DNA of 64,000 bases, from NCBI RefSeq assembly GCF_007004735.1, contig NZ_SSNL01000003.1, positions 558,001-622,000 on the forward strand, given 5' to 3'. The position numbers were made by a program, and so were the translations under genes. Every line of letters begins with the position of its first letter. The stretch's first letter is position 1. This document shows, piece after piece, positions 48,166-56,987 of this stretch. Below the pieces are notes generated by a model. That model was not told the DNA's origin. It was given only the letters and a program-made list of their open reading frames with translations, and ran no database searches. This DNA comes from Salinigranum halophilum (GTDB lineage: Archaea; Halobacteriota; Halobacteria; Halobacteriales; Haloferacaceae).

Positions 48166-49479
48166 ATGCGAACGCTCGCCTTCGACGGTCGGACCGGGGC
48201 CAGCGGTGACATGATACTCGCCGCACTCGTCGCGACCGGTGCCGACCCGGCCGTCTTGTCGCCCGTCGAGGACAGCCTCGACGTCGAGTATCAAATCGGG
48301 GAGACGACGCGCAACGGCATCGCGGCGACCACCGTCGACGTCGTCGTCTCGGGGGCGTCGACGGACGAGGTCCGTGGGGCGAACAGGGGTCACGACCACG
48401 ACCACGACCACGGCCACGACCACACGCACGACCACGACCACGGCCACAGCCACACGCACGACACGGACACTGCCGAGGGTGCCGGCCCCGTCCGAACTCA
48501 CGCCGCGGTCCTCGACATCGTCGCCGGCATGGACCTCGACGACGAGGTCGCTCGGCGCGCCCGCGCAGTCGTCGACCGACTCGCGGAGGCCGAGGCGACG
48601 GTTCACGGGACGTCCGTCGACGACATCCACTTCCACGAGGTCGGGGCCGACGACGCCATCGCCGACATCGTCGGCTGCTGTCTCCTCCTCGACGACCTCG
48701 ACGTCGACCGCGTCGTGACGTCCCCCGTCGCGGGCGGCGGCGGTTCCGTCGCGATGAGCCACGGGACCTACCCCGTGCCCGCCCCCGCCGTCGTCGAACT
48801 CGCCGCCGGCGCGGCGTGGCGACTCGTCGGCGGCCCCGTCGAGCGCGAACTGCTCACCCCGACGGGGGCGGCGCTCCTGGCCGAGTTCGCCGAGGGGGTC
48901 GACGCGCTCCCCTCGCTGAACGTTTCGGCGTCGGGCTACGGTGCGGGGACGAAGTCGTTCGAGGAGCATCCGAACGTCCTCCGGGCCGTCGTCGGTGACG
49001 GCGCTGGGAGGTTGCGACGTGACGACATCACCGTCCTCGAGACGAATCTCGACGACGCTGCACCCGAGGTTCTCGGTGGACTCCAGGAGTCGCTCGTGGC
49101 GGCGGGCGCCCGGGACGTCTCCGTCCTCCCGGCGACGATGAAGAAGTCCCGCCCCGGCCACCTCGTGAAGGTCATCACAAAGCCGGAAGACGCCGAGCGG
49201 GTCGCACATCGACTCGCGGTCGAGACGGGTACCCTCGGCATCCGCGAGCACGGTGCGGGTCACCGCTGGGTCGCCGAGCGTGCGTTCGAGACGGTCACGC
49301 TCGATATCGCAGGCGAAGCGTACGACGTCTCGGTCAAGGTCGCCTCGACGACGGACGGGGAGGTGTACGACGTCAGCGCGGAGTACGACGACGCGGCCGC
49401 CGTCGCCCGAGAGACCGACCTCCCCGTCCGAACGGTCGTCCAGCGGGCCGAGGCCGCGGCGAGAGAACGCCTCGACTGA
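48166..49479 (+). CDS. larC: LarC-type nickel insertion protein
   Basis: The 437-residue protein matches LarC: FDGRTGASGDMILAALV at the start, HFHEVGADDAIADIVG, SGYGAGTKSFEEHPNVLR and LETNLDDAAPEVLGG. LarC inserts nickel into pyridinium-3,5-bisthiocarboxylic acid mononucleotide for lactate racemase-like enzymes. A His/Asp-rich loop (about 76-98, alternating HD) should bind Ni or store it. The larA, larB and larE partners are not in the window. TATTTGA at 48135-48141 is 27 nt before the ATG. An ACCGT-5-ACGGT inverted repeat lies upstream near 48029-48043. Confidence 0.9.
   Translation: MRTLAFDGRTGASGDMILAALVATGADPAVLSPVEDSLDVEYQIGETTRNGIAATTVDVVVSGASTDEVRGANRGHDHDHDHGHDHTHDHDHGHSHTHDTDTAEGAGPVRTHAAVLDIVAGMDLDDEVARRARAVVDRLAEAEATVHGTSVDDIHFHEVGADDAIADIVGCCLLLDDLDVDRVVTSPVAGGGGSVAMSHGTYPVPAPAVVELAAGAAWRLVGGPVERELLTPTGAALLAEFAEGVDALPSLNVSASGYGAGTKSFEEHPNVLRAVVGDGAGRLRRDDITVLETNLDDAAPEVLGGLQESLVAAGARDVSVLPATMKKSRPGHLVKVITKPEDAERVAHRLAVETGTLGIREHGAGHRWVAERAFETVTLDIAGEAYDVSVKVASTTDGEVYDVSAEYDDAAAVARETDLPVRTVVQRAEAAARERLD
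48391..48459 (+). repeat. His-rich triplet repeat in larC
   Basis: Alternating CAC-GAC/GGC/ACG codons encode 12 His within 23 residues. The repetitive DNA could vary in copy number, and the encoded loop is a likely metal-binding tract. Confidence 0.85.
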
Positions 49480-50226
49480 CTACGCCGTCTCGTCGCGGTG
49501 TTCGTCGAGCGCCTCGTCGACGTCCAGTTCGCCCCTGGCGACGCGGCGGGCGAGTTCCTCGTCGATGGTCCGGTCGCCGCCCGAGCGCTGTCGCGACTCG
49601 TCTTTGATCCGCTGGAGTTCGCCCGCCGTCGGCTCGACCTCGCGCGAGTCGACGCGTTCGCCGTCGAGTCGGGCGATGTTCACGGCTGCGAGGACGTCGC
49701 CCATGCCGCGCGCGCCGGTGCCGAGGTAGGGGGTCGTCCCCGTCTCGTCGACGAGTTCGACGGGCACGTCGTCGAGTTCGTTGACGATGCGGCTCCCCTG
49801 CAACCGGGCCCCGTCGCCGACCCGGACGAGCGGGTCGGCCTCGCCGTCGACCTCGCGGCGGATGACCGCCACGGCGTCGGCGAGCGGGACGTGGAACGCG
49901 GCCACGACGACCGCACCCGAGAGGACGGCGATGCCCGGCCGGGTTCCGGGGTCCACGCCGACGACCGTCCGACCGCCGCCCCCGCGGAGGACAGCGAGCG
50001 CCTCTTCCACTGCGCGCCGGGCGTCGTCGCCGCCGCTCGCCACGACTCGCTCGACACCGTCGGGCACGTCGACGTCGTCGACGTCGTCGTGAGCGACGAT
50101 AACCACGCGCGTCCGGTCGGGGAGAGCGCCGCCCGGTTCGACCGTGGTGAAGACGGTCCCGCGGTCCCGGAGTTCGGCGACGGCCTCGTGGTAGAGTTCG
50201 AAATCGGCGGTGGCGACGACGATCAC
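49480..50226 (-). CDS. RuvC/RNase H-fold protein, predicted nuclease-like
   Basis: The 248-residue protein has an N-terminal alpha/beta domain (about 1-82) and a RNase H/RuvC-like domain opening TVVGVDPGTRPGIAV (Asp92), with acidic residues at GDGA (about 138), and the C-terminal GMGDVLAAVNIAR (Asp177). These match the metal-binding positions of Holliday-junction resolvases or YqgF-like nucleases. A helical tail (about 195-248) follows. The GTG at 50226 is supported by a minus-strand TTTTAT (50251-50256) 27 nt upstream. It converges with larC with no gap. Activity is inferred only. Confidence 0.7.
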   Translation of the reverse strand: MIVVATADFELYHEAVAELRDRGTVFTTVEPGGALPDRTRVVIVAHDDVDDVDVPDGVERVVASGGDDARRAVEEALAVLRGGGGRTVVGVDPGTRPGIAVLSGAVVVAAFHVPLADAVAVIRREVDGEADPLVRVGDGARLQGSRIVNELDDVPVELVDETGTTPYLGTGARGMGDVLAAVNIARLDGERVDSREVEPTAGELQRIKDESRQRSGGDRTIDEELARRVARGELDVDEALDEHRDETA

Positions 50227-50315
50227 ACTCCGCAGTTCGTCGGCGCTCGAATAAAACGTACCGAGCGAGACGCGTCGCTCCGCGCGTGGGCGACGGCGAA
50301 AAGTGGTGTCTCGTC

Positions 50316-50813
50316 TTACTTCGTGTCCGCGCGGACGAACGTCACCGGGCACGGCGCCGAGAGCATGACCTCTTGGGCGACGCTGCCGAAGACGGCCTTC
50401 CCGGTCGGCGAGCGCTTGCGTCCCCCGACGAGCACGAGGTCCGTGTCGAGTTCCTCGGCGACCTCGACGACCTTCTCACCGTAGTGGCCGATGGCACCGC
50501 GAATCTCGTAGTCGACGCCCGCCTCGTCGAGCAGGTCGGCCAGTTCGCGGACCGGCGAGTACCGGACGGCCACCGCGTCGGGGCTGACGTCCGCCGCGTC
50601 GCGGTCGAACCCGAGCGTGTCGACGCGCGAGTCGAACTCCTCACGGGTGAACACGTGCGTGATGACGACTGTCGCCCCGGCGGGGCCGGCGATGTCGACC
50701 GCCTCCTCGCCGAGTCGGGTCACGCGTTCCGCGTCCTTCGGCCCGAGGGCCACGAGGACGCTGTTCAGACCGGTCTGCGCTGTCTTCGTCTGCGGTACTG
50801 GCTGTTGGCTCAT
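50316..50813 (-). CDS. Universal stress protein UspA family, second copy
   Basis: The 165-residue protein has a Usp fold with LNSVLVALGPKDAERV, ATVVITHVF, and LVLVGGRKRSPTGKAVFGSVAQEVML, an ATP-binding-type signature in which GxxG is GGRKRSPTG. A short polar N-terminal extension (about 1-16) is present. The minus-strand GTTTATTG (50838-50844) predicts a leaderless mRNA. A perfect palindrome just upstream suggests direct control by a regulator. Confidence 0.9.
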   Translation of the reverse strand: MSQQPVPQTKTAQTGLNSVLVALGPKDAERVTRLGEEAVDIAGPAGATVVITHVFTREEFDSRVDTLGFDRDAADVSPDAVAVRYSPVRELADLLDEAGVDYEIRGAIGHYGEKVVEVAEELDTDLVLVGGRKRSPTGKAVFGSVAQEVMLSAPCPVTFVRADTK

Positions 50814-50837
50814 ATTTCACTATACCTGCCCCGACGC

Positions 50838-50874
50838 AATAAACCTTCCGAGTAATTTACTCGAATTTGAGTAA
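50838..50874 (-). promoter_or_regulatory. usp promoter with CGAGTAA-T-TTACTCG operator
   Basis: A perfect 15-nt inverted repeat (50849-50863) is followed by a third half-site TGAGTAA (50868-50874). It abuts the TATA/BRE of the usp gene (50838-50844). Position upstream of BRE fits an activator, while partial overlap could also repress. Confidence 0.6.
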
Positions 50875-51080
50875 AAAATTATAATGTTCGTTCGTGTCGT
50901 TCACCCGTTCATCCGAGGTGTTCTGGACGGGATTTGTGGACATGTCTACACGTCTGGGCCACCGAGGTGCGCTGTTCGCCCCCCGGCGACAGCGCCGTCA
51001 CGACCGGGGTGTCGGTTCGTCGCTCGTCCGGCCCGTACGGGTACACGCACCACTGGTCTGGAAGCCCGTTGATGCGAGGG

Positions 51081-51087
51081 ATTAAAT
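51081..51087 (+). promoter_or_regulatory. radB TATA box
   Basis: ATTAAAT is 26-30 nt before the GTG at 51112 but only 10-16 nt before the ATG at 51097, which favours the GTG as a leaderless start. Confidence 0.55.
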
Positions 51088-51111
51088 CGGGCTGCGATGC
51101 TACCTCTCCCT

Positions 51112-51792
51112 GTGAGCGACCCCCTTCCGACCGGCTGTCAGCCGCTCGACGACCTCCTCGGTGGCGGACTCGAACGCGGGACCGTCACACAGGTGTACGG
51201 CCCGCCTGCCGCCGGCAAGACCAACGTCGCGCTCTGTGCCGCCGTGCGTGCCGCCGCAGACGGTCTGGCGGTCTACGTCGATACCGAGGGACTGTCGCCG
51301 GCGCGCTTCGAGCAGGTCGCCGCCGCCGTGGGGGACGTCGACGACATCGCCTCCCGGGTCATCGTCTCGAACGCCCACGACTTCGAAGAGCAAGAACAGG
51401 CGGTCCGGGACGTCGCGGAGTTCGCCGAGCGCGCCGACGTCGTCGTAGTGGACTCGGCGACGGGCTTCTACCGGCTGGAGCGTCACGATGGCGACGAAGG
51501 CGAGGTGCTCCGGCGGGTCGCCCGGCAGGTCACCCACCTCCTCTCTCTGGCGCGCCGCCACGACCTCGCCGTCGTGCTGACGAACCAGGTGTTCACCGAC
51601 CCCGACGCCGACCGAGTGCGGCCGCTCGGCGGGAACACGCTCGAACACTGGACGGGCGTCGTCCTCCGACTGGACCGCTTCCGTGGGGGGAAACGACGGG
51701 CCACGCTCGAGAAACACGGGTCGAAGCCGGCGGGCGAGACGGCGACGTTTCAGATTACGGACGCGGGGCTCGAGGCCGTCGAGGAGTTCTGA
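51112..51792 (+). CDS. radB: RadB recombinase paralogue
   Basis: The 226-residue protein is a single RecA-fold domain, without the RadA N-terminal domain. It has LPTGCQPLDDLLGGG, Walker A YGPPAAGKTN (about 29-37), YVDTEGLSPARF, Walker B VVVVDSATG and TNQVFTDP. RadB assists RadA in homologous recombination. GTG 51112 is chosen because the TATA box fits it and related RadB proteins start at this point; ATG 51097 would add five residues. It converges with the CBS gene (28-bp gap). Confidence 0.94.
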   Translation: MSDPLPTGCQPLDDLLGGGLERGTVTQVYGPPAAGKTNVALCAAVRAAADGLAVYVDTEGLSPARFEQVAAAVGDVDDIASRVIVSNAHDFEEQEQAVRDVAEFAERADVVVVDSATGFYRLERHDGDEGEVLRRVARQVTHLLSLARRHDLAVVLTNQVFTDPDADRVRPLGGNTLEHWTGVVLRLDRFRGGKRRATLEKHGSKPAGETATFQITDAGLEAVEEF

Positions 51793-51820
51793 GTCGGATG
51801 AAAACGGCGGTGTGACGCGC

Positions 51821-52963
51821 TTACAGGTCGCCCAGCTTGCGGAGGAGCTGACCGCGGTAGCGCTCGTCGGCGTTGACGCCCTTCATCTCCAGCACGTTCC
51901 GCTCGAGTTTGTCGAGCGCGACGTGGAAGGCGTGTTCGGCGCCGTACCCCTCACCGGAGCCGGCCACCTGCCCGTGGCTCGTGCGGAGCCGGATCTGACA
52001 CTGGATGAGCGGCGTCCCGCGGAGCTTCTCCTTGTGCTCGTGGAACCGGACGTGCGCGTGGTGGACCTGCATCTGCTGGTACTTGTCGGCCACCTCGGTG
52101 ATCGAGTTCGTGATCTCGTCGCGGGAGATGGTGTCGAGCAACGAGACGTTCGTGACCTGGACGTCCATGCGCTCTTCTTCGGTGAAGGTCAGCGCGCGGA
52201 GCACGTCCGTCTTCGTCACCACGCCCGCGACGACGCCGTCGTCCTCCTCGGGCGTGACGATGAGTCCGGCGATGTCGTTCTCGAGCATCCGTGCGACCGC
52301 GTCGCGGACGGACGTGTCGGGCGCCGTGGTCAGGACGGGGCTCGTCATCAGGTCGTACACCGGCAGGTCGAGCATCCGGTCGATGTCGCCGCGACGGTCG
52401 TGTCGCCCCTGTCGGCTGTCGTTGCGCACGACGAAGTCGACGATGTCGTGCGTCGTGATGACGCCGGCGAGGCGGCCGTCCCCGTCGGTGACCGGCATGC
52501 GGGAGATGCCGTGCTCGCGGAGGAGGTTGATGGCGCGCCCGACGCGGTCCTTCTCGCCGATCTGGACCACGTCCTCGGTGAATATCTGTTCGACCACCAG
52601 CGCGTCGAGGTTCTCGATGACCGCCTCGAGGATGGCGTCCTCGGTGATGACGCCGACGAGTTTCTCGCCCTCGTAGACGGGCGCGAGCTTCACGTCGCCC
52701 TCGACGAGCATCCGCGCCACCTCCCGGACGTCCTCGTGTCGGTCGATCTTCGGTGCCGAGCGCACCAGCGCAGCCGCCTTGGTGTTGTCCTCGACGTGGG
52801 ACTTCACGAGCTGCTTCTCGCCGATGACACCGACGTAGCTCCCGTCGTTGGTCACGATGAGGCCCTTCGGGTTCTCCCGGTCGAAGATGGACCGGATCTT
52901 GCCGAGTCGCTTGTCCGCGTCGACCTCGATGAAATCAGGAAGGGCGATGTCAGAGATATCCAT
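51821..52963 (-). CDS. Four-CBS protein with HPF/RaiA-like C-terminal domain
   Basis: The 380-residue protein has four CBS motifs in tandem (about 10-60, 70-120, 125-180, 205-260), each ending with a G-V-I or G-V-V-T type strand, which bind adenine nucleotides as pairs. The C-terminal part (about 283-362) has HHAHVRFHEHKEK, QCQIRLRTSHGQV and YGAEHAFHVALDKLERNV, the beta-alpha pattern of ribosome hibernation factor HPF/RaiA. It may thus link energy status to ribosome silencing. The HPF assignment is my reading of pattern and was not tested. Confidence 0.82.
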   Translation of the reverse strand: MDISDIALPDFIEVDADKRLGKIRSIFDRENPKGLIVTNDGSYVGVIGEKQLVKSHVEDNTKAAALVRSAPKIDRHEDVREVARMLVEGDVKLAPVYEGEKLVGVITEDAILEAVIENLDALVVEQIFTEDVVQIGEKDRVGRAINLLREHGISRMPVTDGDGRLAGVITTHDIVDFVVRNDSRQGRHDRRGDIDRMLDLPVYDLMTSPVLTTAPDTSVRDAVARMLENDIAGLIVTPEEDDGVVAGVVTKTDVLRALTFTEEERMDVQVTNVSLLDTISRDEITNSITEVADKYQQMQVHHAHVRFHEHKEKLRGTPLIQCQIRLRTSHGQVAGSGEGYGAEHAFHVALDKLERNVLEMKGVNADERYRGQLLRKLGDL

Positions 52964-53125
52964 AGTCCAATCCGACTCTACACCACGGGCACTCTTGAAG
53001 CTTCGTTCCGTTTCCACCGCGCAACACTGACTCGCTGTTCTCTTGTCGCCCGAGCAGCGCCCCGACACCGACCGGTCCGGCGCGGGCGGGCCGACACCGC
53101 CCCAGGTCCGTGTCAGCGCACGCTC

Positions 53126-53242
53126 TCACCACCGCCAGCTGTGACCCTCAGAACAGCGGTGGTCTCCCGTGTGGTCGTGGCGCTGCCACTCGCAGTATTT
53201 GGTGTACGAACAGACCGGACAGACCTGGAGACACTCGCTCAT
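53126..53242 (-). CDS. 38-residue zinc-finger microprotein
   Basis: The short gene in the gap between the CBS gene and ilvD reads MSECLQVCPVCSYTKYCEWQ and continues to HSWRW. It has five Cys (4, 8, 11, 17, 30) and four His (22, 24, 28, 34), including the CPVC knuckle. It matches the class of haloarchaeal CPxCG-type zinc-finger microproteins known to be expressed. AT-rich TTATCTAC lies about 37 nt upstream. Function is unknown. The start, stop and cysteine pattern are the evidence; codon usage agrees. Confidence 0.65.
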   Translation of the reverse strand: MSECLQVCPVCSYTKYCEWQRHDHTGDHRCSEGHSWRW

Positions 53243-53362
53243 CGACACTCTGAGACGACATAACGACCCGAGAGTAGATAACAGCGGCGTACGCCCCCGC
53301 CTGATACGCAGCGAACTCGACGACTCTGCCGGTGGGCCGAACGTTCCGGCCGCCTGCTCGCT

Positions 53363-55120
53363 TCAGTCTCGCTTGACGCCGGGGTTGGTGACGGCGCCGT
53401 TCGCCGCGGAGTCGAACGCCTGGCCGTACTTCGCGAGCACGCCGCCCGTGTAGGTCGGCGGGTCCGGCTCCCACGCCTCTCGACGACGCGCCATCTCCTC
53501 GTCGGAGACGTCGACGGAGAGCTCTCGGCTGGGGATGTCGACGGTGATCTCGTCGCCGTCTTCGAGGAGGGCGATGGGGCCGCCCACCGACGCCTCGGGC
53601 GCGACGTGCCCGATCATCGGTCCGCGCGTCCCGCCCGAGAACCGCCCGTCGGTGATGAGCGCGACGTCCTCCTCGTGACCCTGACCGACGACGGCCGCGG
53701 TGACACCGAGCATCTCGCGCATCCCCGGCCCACCCTGTGGCCCCTCGTTCCGAATGATGATGACGTCGCCAGACTCGATCTCGCCCTCCTGGACGTACTC
53801 CATGGCCGCCTCCTCGTTCTCGAACAGACGGGCCGGGCCGACGTGGTGGAACGCGTCGTCGCCGGTCACCTTCAGGACCGCCCCGTCGGGTGCGAGGTTC
53901 CCCTTCAGGATCTTGATCGCTCCCTCCTCCTGTTTGGGTTCGTCGACGGTGTAGAGGAAGTCCGCGTCGATGTCGTCGTCGTCCCGGAGGTCGAGCGTCG
54001 CCAGTTCCTCCTCGATGGTCCGTCCGGTGACGGTCATCGCGTCGCCGTGGAACAGCCCCGCGTCGAGGAGTCGGCGGACGACGACGGGGACGCCGCCGAT
54101 CTCGAAGAGGTCGTTCATGACGCGCTGGCCGCCGGGCTGGAGGTCGGCGATCTTCGGGGTTCTTCTGCTGATCTCGTCGAAGTCGTCGATCTCGAGGTCG
54201 ATTCCCGCCTCGCGCGCGAGCGCGAGCAGGTGAAGCACACCGTTCGTCGACCCGCCGATGGCTGTCTGCAGCGCGATGGCGTTCTCGAAGGACTTCCGGG
54301 AGAGGATGTCGGACGGACGGCGGTCGTTCTCGATACAGTCGAGGACCAGTTCGCCGGCCTCGCGGGCGACGTCGTACCGCTCCTCGTGTTCGGCGGGTGC
54401 GCCGGCGCTTCCGAGCGGTGCCAGGCCAAGGGCTTCGGAAATCGAAGCCATGGTGTTCGCGGTGAACATCCCGCCGCACGAGCCGGCACCGGGACAGGCG
54501 TGGCGCTCGAGGTCGTCGAGTTCCTCCGCGCTCATCTCGCCCTGTGCGTAGCCCCCGACCCCCTCGAACACCTGGACGATGGTGACGTCGCGGCCGCCGT
54601 GGTGTCCGGGCATGATGGAACCGCCGTAGAGGAAGACGGAGGGCAGGTCGGTTCGGATCGCGGCCATCATCATTCCGGGGAGGTTCTTGTCACAGCCCGC
54701 GACGGTCACGAGGCCGTCCATCCGCTCGCCGAAGGCGACGAGTTCGACCGAGTCGGCGATGACTTCGCGGGAGATGAGCGAGGCCTTCATCCCCTCGGTC
54801 CCCATCGAGATGGCGTCGGAGATGGTGATGGTACCGAACTCGATAGGCATCCCGCCCGCGCCGTCGACGCCGCCGATGGCCGCGTCGGCGACGTCGTCGA
54901 GGTGGACGTTACACGGCGTGATGTCCGCGGCGGGGTTGGCCACGCCGACCATCGGCGAGGAGAGGTCCTCGTCGTCGAACCCCATCGCGCGGAACATCGC
55001 ACGGTGGGGTGCGCGCTCGGCACCCTCTGTCACGTCGCGACTCGGGAGGTCGGCCTCCTTCCGCCCGGAGAACTGTTCGGCGTCGTCCCGGTCCCGCTCG
55101 GGAGATTCCTGCTGGCTCAT
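53363..55120 (-). CDS. ilvD: Dihydroxy-acid dehydratase
   Basis: The 585-residue protein has the IlvD/Edd signatures: [10 protein letters not shown] (Cys70), [14 protein letters not shown] (Cys143) and [16 protein letters not shown] (Cys215), the three likely iron-sulfur ligands, plus [13 protein letters not shown] near the C-terminus. It converts dihydroxy-acids to 2-keto acids in valine, leucine and isoleucine synthesis. ATTTAAGC (55143-55150) on the minus strand predicts a leaderless mRNA. No other ilv gene is nearby. Confidence 0.96.
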   Translation of the reverse strand: MSQQESPERDRDDAEQFSGRKEADLPSRDVTEGAERAPHRAMFRAMGFDDEDLSSPMVGVANPAADITPCNVHLDDVADAAIGGVDGAGGMPIEFGTITISDAISMGTEGMKASLISREVIADSVELVAFGERMDGLVTVAGCDKNLPGMMMAAIRTDLPSVFLYGGSIMPGHHGGRDVTIVQVFEGVGGYAQGEMSAEELDDLERHACPGAGSCGGMFTANTMASISEALGLAPLGSAGAPAEHEERYDVAREAGELVLDCIENDRRPSDILSRKSFENAIALQTAIGGSTNGVLHLLALAREAGIDLEIDDFDEISRRTPKIADLQPGGQRVMNDLFEIGGVPVVVRRLLDAGLFHGDAMTVTGRTIEEELATLDLRDDDDIDADFLYTVDEPKQEEGAIKILKGNLAPDGAVLKVTGDDAFHHVGPARLFENEEAAMEYVQEGEIESGDVIIIRNEGPQGGPGMREMLGVTAAVVGQGHEEDVALITDGRFSGGTRGPMIGHVAPEASVGGPIALLEDGDEITVDIPSRELSVDVSDEEMARRREAWEPDPPTYTGGVLAKYGQAFDSAANGAVTNPGVKRD

Positions 55121-55142
55121 AGTCGGGGGTTGCGCCGCGGAC

Positions 55143-55150
55143 GCTTAAAT
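55143..55150 (-). promoter_or_regulatory. ilvD TATA box
   Basis: Minus-strand ATTTAAGC is centred 27 nt before the ilvD ATG and supports the start at 55120 and a leaderless transcript. Confidence 0.6.
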
Positions 55151-55188
55151 GACCGTCACTGCCGGCAACGTCCGTCGCCCCGCACGCC

Positions 55189-55821
55189 TCACTCCTCCTC
55201 TTCGTCCTCGTCTCGCCGCGCCAGTCCCGCGAGGTGGCCCGCCGCCTCGACGGCGATGTCGCCCCCGAGTCGGGCCGCGTTCTCGCTCCCCGGCAGACAG
55301 AACACGGGGGTCGACTCGACGATGCCCGCCGTCGCGCGTGTCGCGACCACCATGACGCCGACCTCGTCGTACGACTCTCTTCTGAACAGTTCGCCGAACC
55401 CGGGGAGCCGCTTCGAGAACAGCCGTTCTGCGGCCTCGACGGTCACGTCGTCGGGCGTCACGCCCGTCCCGCCGGTCGTCACGACGACGTCGACGTCGTC
55501 ACGCTTCGAGAGCTGTGACAGCACCGACTGGACGTTGTCGTACTCGTCTGTGACGAGGTCGCGTGTGGCGACCTCGTGCCCTGCGTCCTCGAACGCCGCG
55601 GCGATGGCGTCACCCGCCGGGTCGTCGTCGAGCGACCGTGAGGTGGAGACGGTGACGACCGCCGCACCCAGCGTCTCGACGTCATGGTGGTGGTGACCGT
55701 GTGCGTGGTCGTGTGCGTCACCGTGTGCGTGGTTGTGGTTGCCGTGTGAGTGCGACTCGTCGCCGTGTCCGCCGTCGAGTTCGTGCTCGTCGCGCCCGGT
55801 GAGTGGCCTGTCGTCGCTCAT
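55189..55821 (-). CDS. moaB: MoaB/Mog-type molybdopterin protein with His-rich N-terminus
   Basis: The 210-residue protein has a His-rich N-terminal tail (about 13-46, 15 His) and a MoCF-type domain (about 50-200) with VVTVSTSRSLDDDPAGDAI, TTGGTGVTPDD and LPGFGELFRRESYDEVG. MoaB/Mog adenylates molybdopterin before metal insertion. The His tail is not usual in the family and may bind metal. The minus-strand GAGTTTTG (about 55845-55852) fits a leaderless start at 55821. It is downstream of the divergent dehydrogenase promoter. Confidence 0.9.
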   Translation of the reverse strand: MSDDRPLTGRDEHELDGGHGDESHSHGNHNHAHGDAHDHAHGHHHHDVETLGAAVVTVSTSRSLDDDPAGDAIAAAFEDAGHEVATRDLVTDEYDNVQSVLSQLSKRDDVDVVVTTGGTGVTPDDVTVEAAERLFSKRLPGFGELFRRESYDEVGVMVVATRATAGIVESTPVFCLPGSENAARLGGDIAVEAAGHLAGLARRDEDEEEE

Positions 55822-55943
55822 GACCATCCGTTCTGGGTCCCTCGACAAAACTCCCATCCCTCGGGCGAGTTCGACAGTGGTCGAACTACCGGACGACGAT
55901 ACGCGTAACCATACTGTTTTATCACTGTGGTTTGACCGCCCCG

Positions 55944-56987
55944 ATGATGAAGGCCGTTCAGTTCTCGGAGCACGGCGACCGTGACGTCATCGAGTACGGC
56001 GACTTTCCCGACCCCGAAATCGACAGCGACGAGGTCCTCGTCGACATCAAGGCGGGTGGGCTGAACCACCTCGATATCTGGACCCGTCGGGGGATGCCCA
56101 TCCTCGACCTCGACTTCCCGCACATCCCGGGGAGCGACGGCGCGGGTGTCGTCCAGGATATCGGCGACGAAGTAACCCGATTCGAGGTCGGCGACCACGT
56201 CGCCGTCCAGCCGGGCAAGTACTGCGGGAAGTGTGAGTTCTGCCGCGACGGCGAGGAGTCGATGTGCGTCTCGTATCACCTCATCGGTGAGCACATCAGA
56301 GGCGTCCATTCCGAACTCGCCGCGGTCCCCGAGGAGAACCTCGTCAAGGTCCCCGACCACGTCGACTGGGAGACGGCGGCGTCGGCGTCGCTGGTGTTCC
56401 AGACCGCGTGGCGGATGCTCATCTCGCAGGGTGAACTCGGGCCGACCGAGAAGGTGCTCGTCCTCGGTGCGTCGGGTGGCGTGGGCCACGCGGCCGTCCA
56501 GATCGCCGACTACGTCGGTGCCGAGGTGTACGCGACCGCCTCCACGGAGGAGAAACTGGGCTACGCCGAGGACTGTGGTGCCGACCACGTCATCAACTAC
56601 GAGGAGGACGACTTCGCGGCCGAGATTCGCGACCTGACCGGCAAACGCGGCGTCGACATGGTCGTCGACCACATCGGCGAGGCCACCTACCCGAACTCGC
56701 TGAAGTCGCTCGCGAAGGGCGGCCGCATCGTCACCTGCGGGGCCACGACCGGCGGGAATCCCGGTGCCGGCCTCAACCGAATCTTCTGGAACCAGCTGAA
56801 GGTCATCGGGTCGACGATGGCCACCCCTGGCGAGATCGACGACGTCCTGCCGCTGGTGTGGGACGGCACCTTCGAATCGCACGTCCGTGCGAGCCTGCCG
56901 ATGAGCGAGGCGGCCCGCGCACACGAGATGCTCGAGAACCGTGAGGGCTTTGGCAGCGTGGTCGTAAAGCCCGATAGTGAGCTCTGA
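55944..56987 (+). CDS. Zinc-type alcohol dehydrogenase / quinone oxidoreductase family
   Basis: The 347-residue MDR-superfamily protein has the catalytic-domain GSDGAGVV and zinc-binding cysteines CGKCEFCRDGEESMC (about 96-110, structural zinc), and a Rossmann domain with VLGASGGVGHAAVQIA (about 173-188). It should reduce or oxidise an alcohol, aldehyde or enone with NAD(P)H; the substrate is unknown. The ATG at 55944 (or 55947) is 25 nt after TTTTAT (55917-55922). The next gene overlaps its end by 11 bp. Confidence 0.9.
   Translation: MMKAVQFSEHGDRDVIEYGDFPDPEIDSDEVLVDIKAGGLNHLDIWTRRGMPILDLDFPHIPGSDGAGVVQDIGDEVTRFEVGDHVAVQPGKYCGKCEFCRDGEESMCVSYHLIGEHIRGVHSELAAVPEENLVKVPDHVDWETAASASLVFQTAWRMLISQGELGPTEKVLVLGASGGVGHAAVQIADYVGAEVYATASTEEKLGYAEDCGADHVINYEEDDFAAEIRDLTGKRGVDMVVDHIGEATYPNSLKSLAKGGRIVTCGATTGGNPGAGLNRIFWNQLKVIGSTMATPGEIDDVLPLVWDGTFESHVRASLPMSEAARAHEMLENREGFGSVVVKPDSEL

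Noticed and set aside
53606-55696. Long plus-strand frame opposite ilvD and moaB
   Set aside because: Both genes on the minus strand have clear signatures; the plus frame has no recognisable domain.
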